Positions 24,380-36,600 of a stretch of DNA of 64,000 nt are shown here, in pieces; position 1 is the stretch's first letter; the number at the start of each line of letters is the position of its first letter. Both the position numbers and the translations under genes were made by a program. Origin of the DNA: Aurelia coerulea (taxonomy: Eukaryota; Cnidaria; Scyphozoa; Semaeostomeae; Ulmaridae); assembly GCA_039566865.1 (NCBI GenBank), contig CM076961.1, positions 193,501-257,500 of the forward strand, read 5' to 3'. Below the pieces are notes generated by a model. That model did not search any database. It worked only from the letters and a program-made list of their open reading frames with translations, and was not told the origin of the DNA.

Positions 24380-27300
24380 CATTATTTATACACGATAAAA
24401 TCCCTTCAGCAAAACTTAATATACATAACTACAAACCCTACAAAAAATATATATAAAAAATGAATTTCATTGTTCTAGGGTGGGGCTGATCTTCCAGGGA
24501 GTCGTGTTTGAGTTGAATTCAGCTCCTCAAATGTATTTTGAAGTGTTTTTTAAATTGTTGCAAAGTAGAGAGCTCCCTGATGGTAGTAGGGATCTCGTTC
24601 CAAGCTTTCAGACCCGAATAATGAAAGCTTTTCTTTGAATACTCAAGATTATATCTTGGAATTTGAATATCCGTGCAGTTTTTTGTTTTATAATTTGAGT
24701 GCGTGTTTCTTGTTTGATATCTATCCCAAAGGCTTTCAGGGCAAATCTTATTCATCATCTTATAGGTCATCACCGATCGGTCAAAAAAATTTCAAATTAG
24801 AGAATGGTGTTTACTGTCTCTTTTCTCTTCCAAAAAAATATCTGACGATTTCCCTGTGACTAATTGGACCAAGAACCAAAACAACTTAAATTAATGAATT
24901 ATATTTTGACTCATTATTTCTGGCAAATGAAGGCATAAAACACATAAGGCAACAAACAAAATGTAAATAAATGATAGATACCTTGCTACATTCTTCATCT
25001 GTGAGAAGGCTGACCACAACTTCACAAAAGTTCTCCCAAATCATTCTCCAGAAATCTTCAATTGTGTCATGTAGTGGCATTTGGGTCACAATAAATCTCT
25101 TCTTTTGATGAAATCCCTGTCGAAAATCGCAAAATCCATTAGTCATGCTCCAACGATAGATGCCTGGGTGGAATACAGTAAAAACCCGCACATAAGAACC
25201 TAAGATTTTGAACTCAACCTGTTTCGGTTCTTATGCAATCAGGCACATCCAGTAATCAGGGTGTAGGTTCTTAACACAGGGGAATATGCGAATCTAAACC
25301 TTAGCCAAATTTATTTACATTCTTGGCCCTATCCACTTCAACCCAAGCTTAGCCAGTTTACCTCTGCAGGCCCTGCCTATCATAGTTTTGTAAGTAATGT
25401 TTTGGAGTCCATGAAGGAGGTTGATTGGAAAAAAGTTGCATTTATTTCCCAATGAATGAATGAAACGCATTTTTAAGAACCTAGTTAAGATATCAGTCTG
25501 AAATGGTTCTTATTTATTGGGTGCAAAATATATTATTTCAGGCTGTAGGTTCTTAATAGATGAAGGTTCTTATGTGCGGGTTTTTACTGTAACAAAATTT
25601 ACGATTTTGGTGATCTCTGATAATAGAAATTAATGCCAACTACATATCGAATAAGAAAGAGCAAATTTCATAAAACACAATATTAAGGTGTGATTCAGAC
25701 AAACTGATTTTGGAGCTTAAAGAATAAATTTCACTCCTTCTGTGCAGCCAACCATAAATTCTAATTGTGTTTGTTTATTTGATTTAATCCAGTGCTCTCC
25801 GAGGTTTCAACTCTATTCTTTAGAAACGTAAATCCCTTTTTTCTTTTCGGAAACCTCAATCTTTTGCTTTACAAATTTTGCTTTTGCTTATCGAATAATT
25901 TAGCAGAATTTAAGAATTTATTACATGTCCTGAAAGAGATTTGCTACAAACACGTTGTATGAAATTCATGCAAAATGTGATCATCGTATCGTACAAGGCA
26001 CTGTTACGGGATCGATCCAGTTTTCTCTCGTGTATACGGGATCTGAGAGTGCACTAACACAATCTTCAATGAATAAGACAATGATAAAAACCGGACCAAG
26101 TTTGCTTACGTCCATATAATTAGCATTGATGTAATCTGTTCCTTCGGCTGCTCCTTTCATTGTTAATCGAACGCGGCTTGAGTCAACTACAAATAAAAAC
26201 GAATCACAAATTAAATTGAGAAATTTGCAACTTTAGAGACGTACAATTGGCGATAAATAACGCAATTGAAACCCCTTACGCGATCCTGAATTTTGTATCA
26301 AAATTTGCAGGCAAAATTTTTTATCGTTTAGCAAGACGACAAAGTTTATAACTCTCCCGTTTTCAAATTCTACCGATTATTGACGTGACGTCAGTTGCCA
26401 TTGTTCAAAGAATTAGCATATAATTCTACCGGTGGTTTAAAATCCTGCCGTTTTCAAATTCTACCAGCATCGTGTGAAAGTGGCCTGAAAATAAAAGAGC
26501 ACACTGCGATTTCTCCAACTCATCAACAGGAAATTTTCTTCGCCGGTTTCAAACATAGCGTTTATCATGAAAAATTATCCCATTGTTTCTTTCAGGAAAT
26601 TAATGTCTTTCTTGTGCTCGTAGAAAGCAACTTCATTTTGCCAGTCAATAGATTGGAAGAAAATTAAACAAGAAGGGAATCAAATATTTGGCAAACGAAA
26701 GCTTGTTAAAATATCGAAATAAAAATTCACCTGGCACAATATAGGAATCCCGATTTTTTTGTTGGTTACAAGGTCTCTTTCCAGTCAACATTTCAAATTC
26801 ATGAATGTCAAATTCATTTATGATCTGAAAATAAAAGATTAATGGATACTTCTTTGGGACAATCAAAAAACGTTGGGCTGAAGCTTCATGGACCAATCAT
26901 GGACCAGAATAAAAGCTGGAATTCTTGTTCCCATACAAACTCTTTACAGCATTGTTATTTTTGGGCCTTAAAGGGGCTCAGTCGTCAAAATGTAAACAAA
27001 ACGACGATTTTTGCAGTTTTTTGAAAGGTGATATCACACAGGATTTTCGTATTTGTTTCAAAATGAAAGTTGCTGTATGGACATCAATCCTTGTACTTCA
27101 CTGAGGCACAAACCAAACATTCATATCTTCTACGATTGCTCAGATATAAGTGGATTTTTAACGGTCACTTTTTTGTGGCTTGGGTGAAGCCACCAAACAA
27201 ACTGCAGAGAACAATGGATGAACAATGGATAATCCCCGACACTTGCGAGTTTACGGATTTGTTTACATTTTGACGACTGAGCCCCTTTAATCTCGTCAGT

Positions 27301-27635
27301 CAATATGATCAATTGTACCCTACCAAATGTTCCCATCTTAGTTAGCATTTTACTGATAGATTAACGATTTAGTTTTGACTATCAGCTGCAAACTCTTTAT
27401 TCGACAGCTCACCAAACACTTAACTTTTTTTACTCATGTGGCATTCAAAAAGACATAAAATAATAACAAAGTGAGTGGTACTAACCTGCCATTCTTCTTC
27501 AATAACCGGCATGCCTGTATCTCCTTGTGGTGTAAAATAATCTTCGTTATTCAGAACAGCTTCGAGTTCACCGACTGGAATTGCTGTCAGTCCGCATTTT
27601 ATATAGTCTGCCAAAGCATCATGAAGAAATACGTA
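21069..27635 (-). CDS. Phosphatase exons 20-27: domain D2 and acidic tail
   Basis: Exon 20 (27635-27486) closes D1 ([15 protein letters not shown]) and leads into D2. D2 shows [34 protein letters not shown] and the P-loop [13 protein letters not shown] (C1614, R1620). The general-acid loop reads [10 protein letters not shown]: Pro and Asp of WPD are replaced (N1574, E1575), and the KNRY region reads KNRDSY. D2 domains of receptor PTPs are usually regulatory; this one keeps the Cys-X5-Arg signature but probably has little activity. The last exon (21266-21069) adds a tail rich in Glu, Asp and Ser ([12 protein letters not shown], then TAA) that is not part of the PTP fold and is a possible kinase CK2 target. 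Confidence 0.92.
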
Positions 27636-30600
27636 CTGAACCTAAAACATTAAAATCAATATAGTAAAAACCAGTAATATAAGGACCTTCATTTTTAAAT
27701 CAAGCTGTTTTGGTTCTTATGTAATGCACAATATTCGTGAAATCTGAAATTTTGTCATCTTCCCATGATGCTTCTTTGTTTCCTGTATTTGCAACAGCTT
27801 TGGAAAAGGAGAAATATTTATTTATATATTTATTTATTAATAATATTTATATAAATATTTATCTTTTTCTGCACAATAATCAAATCAATGGTTTGGATTG
27901 TTGCATCTGAAAAGAAGGATCAATGCATTTGTTCTTCAAAATAACAACCTATGAAAAAACCAGGGTCCAAAAGGTTTCTACATAGATAGAAGAGACGATA
28001 TTGAAGATAACAAGCTTTTGGTTATTATTCGAGGTAGGTTCTTATTTTGGGGGTCTTTAATGTGACCCAAATTAGTAAATTTAATAAAATTCATTTTCTA
28101 GCAATGTTAATTTCCTGCAATAAATTAGTAAACTGATAAAAATGTCAATCTCTTCAGATGTTAAACCGATGTTGAATCGAAACTTTCTCTTTATAATGTG
28201 ATTGTGTATCAATGTTTATTTCTTTTATATCATTGTCATAATCTTGAAACCTTTCCCATGCTGTAAAATCTCTTCAGTGAAAAAGATATGAATTTAAAAA
28301 TTAACGAAAACAAAAAGAAAATGGAAGACTAACCTCTTGCTGCACAAGGAAATTTCTTTGAGTTCGAATACTTTTGATGAAATTATAAACATTGACATTT
28401 TGTTTTCTGTTTATTCTTTCAATCTGCGTTTCAATGACTATAAACGTTCCTGATCTGCCCACACCAGCACTAAAACCCGCATAAAAGAACCTGTTTTTAT
28501 AAGAACCTAGAGGCTGAAATTCAATCTTTAAAACCCCCTAAATAAGAACCCCTAATAGGCTGAAACTGGGAAAGGTTCTTATATAATAGCTTTAATGTAA
28601 ATTATTAAAATGACAAGAATTTTTAGAATTCTTCACATCCTGATCAGACTTCTTCATTGGTACAAAAGATTTGTTCTCAAGAAAATTCTTGGGCTGGAAA
28701 ACAGTGTTAATGTGTGCAAGGCCTGCTCGTATATAAGAACCTTTTTAAGAATCAAAAATGTATCATAGCGGGTAATGTGATAATTTATGATAACTCGAAA
28801 TTAAAGTTAGAAATACCCTGCAATGAAGTTGATTTCCATCTTGGGTGAAGAACTGTATGAATGAAGAACTGTGGGCAAAGTTGGAGGTAAAGCTCAGAGT
28901 TAAGAAAGGGTCTATGAAACAAACAGCAAAAATTTGCTGCAGCAGTTTGTTGCCTTTGTTGAGAGGCGTTTCACACATTGTTTGAATAGAAGATTAACAT
29001 AATTGAATGTAGCAAGCTTTTGCTCTTTGTTTCGTTTCGTAGACCCGTTCTTCTTTCCGATACTGGGTATACTTGTAGGCTAAGATTTTAAGAGAAATAC
29101 AATCAATAAAAGTCTGGATTTGAACCCAGGGGCTCAGTCGTCAAACAGTAAACAAATCTGTAAACTCGCACGTGTCACGTGTCGGGGATTATCCATTGTT
29201 AATCCATTGTTCTCTGCAGTTTGTTTGGTGGCTTCACCCAAGCCACAAAAAAGTGACCGTTAAAAATCCACTTATATCCGAGCAATCGTAGAAGATATGA
29301 ATGTTTGGTTTGTTCCTTAGTGAAGTACAAGGATTAATGCCCAAACAGCAACTTTCCTTTTGAAAAAAATACGAAAATCCTGTGTGATATGACCTTTCAA
29401 AAAACCGCAAAAATCATCGTTTTGTTTACATTTTGACGACGGAGCCCCTTTAAAGTCTGGATTTGAACCCAGGACCACCAACTTTTTAGGTCCTCGTTCT
29501 AACGAAGGATATCTGGTCACGGATCCTCTTCTGTCCTCTCGTGTATTTGTGTATTTGCTGATTAATCCAATGTGCAGGAAAGGAGTTAGCCTGCGTGCAG
29601 ACCTTACTTTCCACTGCGAAGGAGAGCTTACTCTCCTTCGCAGTAGAAAGGTAAAATCTGCACGCAGGCTAGAAAGGAGTGAGAACGAAAAAATCAAAGA
29701 AGAAACTGAGCAGAACTCTCAAGGCTGTAAAAGGAGCTCGATATACGCTGCGTACACACCTGCAGTGGACCACAGTAGGACTATCCGTCTCTTGCATATA
29801 TCTTCTCACCATATGAGTAAACGATAACATTGCAAGTCCCTCTTGCGGAACACCAAAATCCGGCCAGTCAGTGAAATGAAATTGACGAATGTCTTTAACT
29901 TCTTCAGAATCAAATCCATAAGACTTGGCTAAACTAGCATTGTTCCACTTCACACTGAACACTCTGTGTACATAATACGCATATTTTCTTTCTTCAATCG
30001 TTCTCACTGTTATCGGCCCATACTCTATTTCACCGCTGTGAGGCCAATACTGATCGCATTTTCTCTACAACAAAAAAGGAGCCATAAAGTCTTGTCCCCA
30101 GAGCTTAAAAGCTAACCAGGTGTGCATAAACATGGGAACGTGGGAACAATGTTCCCAGGCAGCTTTTTCCAAAGCAACATTTTGCAGACAGTTTTTCTAA
30201 AATAGTTTTTGATTAAATATAAGTGTAAATAGTTTCCAAACCAATATTTTGCAGGCAGTTTTTTTCAATAGTTCTTCATGAAATGTACTTGCAGTAAGAT
30301 GATGAATAATAGCAAACAAATGGTACACATTGCTCATGTTCTGCTGTTTAATATATATGATTATTTGTTTTGTCGCTCTATGTGTAAAAACTTACTGTTT
30401 GATACCTGCATTTTTACTGGTTCTGGTAATAGGCTTCTCTACCCTAGCTGTACCAAATTGATATGCAGGCAGGTTTTCAGAGAATTTCTACTGCTCCCAG
30501 GCAGGTTTGAACATTATGCTCCCCTGGCTAACAGCTTGAAAGTCTTATTTGTCACAAGACTTCAGCAACAGATCAGGACGAATTTTCATGGCTATAAGTA

Positions 30601-33600
30601 TAGAGAACGTCTGCTGCTTTAAAAAAAATATAGATTAAAGAAAAAACAAAATATGAAAACATACTTTTCCCCTTTCCATCAAATTTGTAAGCATGACGAT
30701 GACTCGCACATCTTGTTCCCAAACCATTCTCCAATAATCTTCAATTGTGTGATTCAAGGGAGCTGAAAAAGTAACCAATGAATAATTTAATTGATCAGAT
30801 ATGAAGATACTGAAATTATGTTAAGATGAAAGAAATAAAACAAAGAGAAGATTACAAAGCCCTTGTCACCCAGGGTCCTTTGCAGGCTCATTTACCTTTT
30901 AGGGCCTGTTCATATGGAGAAAGTTTCCCCGGCATTTTCCTGTTTCACCGGGAAACTCGCTCAGCCGAGGTAATATTCTTTGATCTTTCATATAAGAAAA
31001 GCTTCCCCGGTGGGAATAAAAACAACAGCGCTTTGTCTCTGACGCCATGAGGCGGGATCTCGGCTGAGCGAGGTGAAACGGGAAAATGCCGGGGAAACTC
31101 TCTCCATATGAACAGACAGTCTGAAATCAAATTTGGCCGAAATAGAAACCATGGAAACCATGGATCGGCAATGCAGTAGCTGAACTGATAAAATAGTTTT
31201 ATTTTAGTTGAACTGTTTAGTTGAACGTTCACTGCATTCTGCTTTCATTTATTTTAGTTGAACTGTTTAGTTGAACGTTCACTGCATTCTGCTTTCATTT
31301 ATTTTAGTTGAACTGTTTAGTTGAACGTTCACTGCATTCTGCTTTCATTTATTTTAGTTGAACTGTTTAGTTCACTGCATTCTGCTTTCATTTATTTTAG
31401 TTGAACTGTTTAGTTCACTGCATTCTGCTTTCATTTATTTTAGTTGAACTGTTTAGTTCACTGCATTCTGCTTTCATTTATTTTAGTTGATCTGTTTAGT
31501 TGAACGTTCACTGCATTCTGCTTTCATTTATTTTAGTTGAACTGTTTAGTTCACTGCATTCTGCTTTCATTTATTTTAGTTGAACTGTTTAGTTGAACGT
31601 TCACTGCATTCTGCTTTCATTTATTTTAGTTGAACTGTTTAGTTGAACGTTCACTGCATTCTGCTTTCATTTATTTTAGTTGAACTGTTTAGTTCACTGC
31701 ATTCTGCTTTCATTTATTTTAGTTGAACTGTTTAGTTCACTGCATTCTGCTTTCATTTATTTTAGTTGAACTGTTTAGTTCACTGCATTCTGCTTTCATT
31801 TATTTTAGTTGAACTGTTTAGTTGAACGTTCACTGCATTCTGCTTTCATTTATTTTAGTTGAACTGTTTAGTTCACTGCATTCTGCTTTCATTTATTTTA
31901 GTTGATATGTTTAGTTGAACGTTCACTGCATTCTGCTGTCATTTATTTTAGTTGAACTGTTTAGTTCACTGCATTCTGCTTTCATTTATTTTAGTTGATA
32001 TGTTTAGTTGAACGTTCACTGCATTCTGCTTTCATTTATTTTAGTTGAACTGTTTAGTTGAACGTTCACTGCATTCTGCTTTCATTTATTTTAGTTGAAC
32101 TGTTTAGTTGAACGTTCACTGCATTCTGCTGTCATTTATTTTAGTTGAACTGTTTAGTTGAACGTTCACTGCATTCTGCTTTCATTTATTTTAGTTGAAC
32201 TGTTTAGTTCACTGCATTCTGCTTTCATTTATTTTAGTTGATATGTTTAGTTGAACGTTCACTGCATTCTGCTTTCATTTATTCTAGTTGAACTGTTTAG
32301 TTGAACGTTCACTGCATTCTGCTTTCATTTATTTTAGTTGAACTGTTTAGTTCACTGCATTCTGCTTTCATTTATTTTAGTTGATATGTTTAGTTGAACG
32401 TTCACTGCATTCTGCTTTCATTTATTTTAGTTGAACTGTTTAGTTGAACGTTCACTGCATTCTGCTTTCATTTATTTTAGTTGAACTGTTTAGTTGAACG
32501 TTCACTGCATTCTGCTTTCATTTATTTTAGTTGAACTGTTTAGTTGAACGTTCACTGCATTCTGCTTTCATTTATTTTAGTTGAACTGTTTAGTTCACTG
32601 CATTCTGCTTTCATTTATTTTAGTTGAACTGTTTAGTTGAACGTTCACTGCATTCTGCTTTCATTTATTTTAGTTGAACTGTTTAGTTGAACGTTCACTG
32701 CATTCTGCTTTCATTTATTTTAGTTGAACTGTTTAGTTGAACGTTCACTGCATTCTGCTGTCATTTATTTTAGCTGAACTGTTTAGTTCACTGCATTCTG
32801 CTTTCATTTATTTTAGTTGAACTGTTTAGTTGAACGTTCACTGCATTCTGCTTTCATTTATTTTAGTTGAACTGTTTAGTTGAACGTTCACTGCATTCTG
32901 CTTTCATTTATTTTAGTTGAACTGTTTAGTTGAACGTTCACTGCATTCTGCTTTCATATATTTTAGTTGAACTGTTTAGTTCACTGCATTCTGCTTTCAT
33001 TTATTCTAGTTGAACTGTTTAGTTGAACGTTCACTGCATTCTGCTTTCATTTATTTTAGTTGAACTGTTTAGTTGAACGTTCACTGCATTCTGCTGTCAT
33101 TTATTTTAGTTGAACTGTTTAGTTGAACGTTCACTGCATTCTGCTTTCATTTATTTTAGTTGATATGTTTAGTTGAACGTTCACTGCATTCTGCTTTCAT
33201 TTATTTTAGTTGAACTGTTTAGTTGAACGTTCACTGCATTCTGCTTTCATTTATTTTAGTTGAACTGTTTAGTTGAACGTTCACTGCATTCTGCTTTCAT
33301 TTATTTTAGTTGAACTGTTTAGTTGAACGTTCACTGCATTCTGCTTTCATTTATTTTAGTTGAACTGTTTAGTTGAACGTTCACTGCATTCTGCTGTCAT
33401 TTATTTTAGTTGAACTGTTTAGTTCACTGCATTCTGCTTTCATTTATTTTAGTTGAACTGTTTAGTTCACTGCATTCTGCTTTCATGAATTGGAGTTACG
33501 ACAACGCTAAAGCATATTTAATTCTTATCGGATGACATCAATGTTCGTTTATGTTGTCATATGCTCTCGAGTACCGAATAATCGTCCGTCTCCTTCTTAT

Positions 33601-36600
33601 TAATTTTTTAAAAATTTGCCAACCTCCCTCCTCCACTTTCATTCCAACCCCCTTTATTATTTAATGAAAAATTGAAATGATATTGAACATAATTTTGAAT
33701 GAAAACAAATATGTGTTTAACTTAGAAAACGACCATTTTTAATTTTTCAAACCCCCCCCCCCCCTACCCCCATTGTTCCAACTACCCGATCATTATTATA
33801 TCGAACCATTTCCAACCCCCTAAGTAAATCTTTGATTGAAGTAACTGAATCTAGATATTAGTGATTCCTGTTGAAGCAAATTTTATCATCTCTAACTAAG
33901 AGAAATAATGTTGGTAAGTACGTAAGTTCCTACCTTGAGTGGCAATGTATGCTGGCTTCTTTTCAAAACCCTGTATGAGAAAATATACATTTTAATCCAC
34001 AATGCTAGCGATATGAGATTTTAGCAAGCGTTCCATATAAATATAAACAGATTTGGTAAGCTTTAGCAATTTGAATTTAGTTTGCACTATTCCAAAACCA
34101 TTTTAAAAACATTCCTCGATGGTGAACTTGAATATAAATACGTTGTTTTGTTGATATTAATGATTTGAAGTGAAATATTTTTTACTACTAAAAGTTCAAA
34201 TTCATCTCACTTTGAAAAAATAGCTTCGGAAATTTGGCTGGTTCACATTCTTCCAGCATAGCAATTAAGTCAACAATAAACTTGATGCAGTTAAACCTGA
34301 TAAGAAGTAAAACATAAATTGATTAACTCACATCGATGAAATTAGCATTGATATAATTGGATGCTGGTATTCCATCTATTGACATCAAACGAACACGCGA
34401 ATGGTCATCTGTAAGCAAAAACAATAAATGATTAAAAAACATTTCAGTTTTAATTAAATAAAGTTGCATTTCAAATTTACGCACTGAAAAACTATCGATA
34501 GAAAAAACACAATCTGTGAGCTATGCTATACCGTGCGAGTCAGAAAGAAAGGCACACCGTTTGAAGTGAAGTTGCGGATTTTAGCGCCAAGCGCTGGGAT
34601 CACAGAAGTAGAATAGGCCTAATCGAGTCCGCGACCCCTTGTCATGACGCTCAAGTTGTGGGGATCTACCGGGTATCGAACCCTGTCCGCCTGACTGTTC
34701 TAGCTGCAAGGTCAGTGGATTACACCACTGCGCCACAACACCTTCGTTTGAAAGGCTCATCATCATTCGGTGACAGCTTCATCTGGAAGATTCGTCGTTA
34801 ATCCTCTCTAGCAGTCACAGTCTTCAGCTCCGCTTATGCATCGCTCAAAGTTTAACTTTGTCCATTCCATGATGTTCTTCATCCACGTTTTACGGGGACG
34901 TCCCCTTGTTCTTTTTGCACACACCCTTCCTTCCAATAAAAGTTTGAAAAAAAATTTGAAGGGCTACTGCTCCCTAAATATCAAAGCAACAATATTTTGC
35001 AAAATCTGATTAAATAGCTAACATACTCAATTATTTTCAGAATTTTTCCTGCCTGAAATCGGTTATCAACTATACTAATTGCCAACAAGATTAAAGTATT
35101 CTGTAATAGTTCACATTTGGAAAGGAATAAATTCAAATTTGCGTCTGAATAGCATAGCACTCGCCGATTATTAGCTCAGTTTCAAGAATGAAGTTTGCAT
35201 GAATCTTAAATTAAACTTTCACGATAAAGAACAAAATAAGAGTAGTTTACTTGAAAATTTCTGTAAATAGTAGGCTAAATAAAAAGATCGATATAAATTA
35301 CGATGATAAACAAATAAACAAACAAACAAACAAAATGAACATCACTTACAAGCAACAATATCTTGATATCTATTCTTTGGTCGATTCAAATTATGGGTTG
35401 AATGTTCCCAAGTGAAGTTTGGCTTTGATGGTCCAAGAGACTGCAATGAGATAACAAAATAACTTAACATTTTCATGGCTAAATAGATATGCATTGTAAA
35501 CAAAAATCAATGAGTACGATTCTTTGCAATAAAATCTTGAGAGTGACACAATGGCAGTAGTTTCAGCAAATAAAAATACATTTCCGTAACGAATAAACTA
35601 TAATGGGCAGCATAGGTTCCAAATCTTTAAAAAGGTTGGTGTAAAATTCAGTGACCTATTTTTCATAACTGAACGAGTTCAAAGAAACTTTAGCTATTTC
35701 TTTATGATTTTACCGTTGGATAATTCTGAAATCTTCAATATTTTCAGAATTAGAGTGTTTTTCTTCTTTTCAAGAATTCAAGAAACATTTTCAAAAAAAC
35801 CTAAACCCATCGTAATTTCTAAACTGTTTGACGCAACATGAAATAACTTTGCAGAAACCCATAGTTTATGGATGTCTACTATATGGTATTAAGCAAAAGT
35901 CTGTCACTCTTCTGGTTTATGATTTAGAAATTTGATGACGTCACATCTTCAAATGTGTTGAAATGTAAGATGCGCTGTAATTTCGAAAAATATTCAATTC
36001 TTCTGAAAAGTCCAACGGTAGAATTATAGATAAGTATCTAAAGTTTCTTTCAAGCCATTCAATCAGAAGAAATAGGTCATAGAATTTTACACCCACCTTT
36101 TTACACTGAATTAAAGATTTGGAACCTATGCTATAATGCGCTGTTGTCAAACAGTTGTTCAAAGACTATCCATCTAATATAAAGGCTCTAATTTGCATTC
36201 GAGAACCCATTCACATCACATAACTAAATCCTTTCGATGAAAACTTACATAATACTCTTCGGAAAAGAGATAATCAGAATCCGCATGCAAACGAGCAACG
36301 TGGTCAGGAAAATCTTCAACTAAAATGGCCGGCTGTTTGCGTTCTGAAACAAGAACAATGTTTTAATCAGAATCCGCATGCAAACGAGCAACGTGTTCAG
36401 GAAAATCTTCAACTAAAATGGCCGGCTGTTTGCGTTCTGAAACGAGAACAATGTTTTAATCAGAATCCACATGCAAACGAGCAACGTGTCCAGGAAAATC
36501 TTCAACTAAAATGGCCGGCTGTTTGCGTTCTGAAACGAGAACAATGTTTTAATCAGAATCCACATGCAAACGAGCAACGTGTTCAGGAAAATCTTCAACT

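Noticed and set aside
28334..29760. Idea that the MITE next to exon 19 created the intron (an introner)
   Set aside because: D2 has an intron at the homologous position and phase, so the intron predates the element.
31201..33486. Regular short repeat array considered as a CRISPR array
   Set aside because: Units are contiguous with no unique spacers, in an animal intron. It is a minisatellite.
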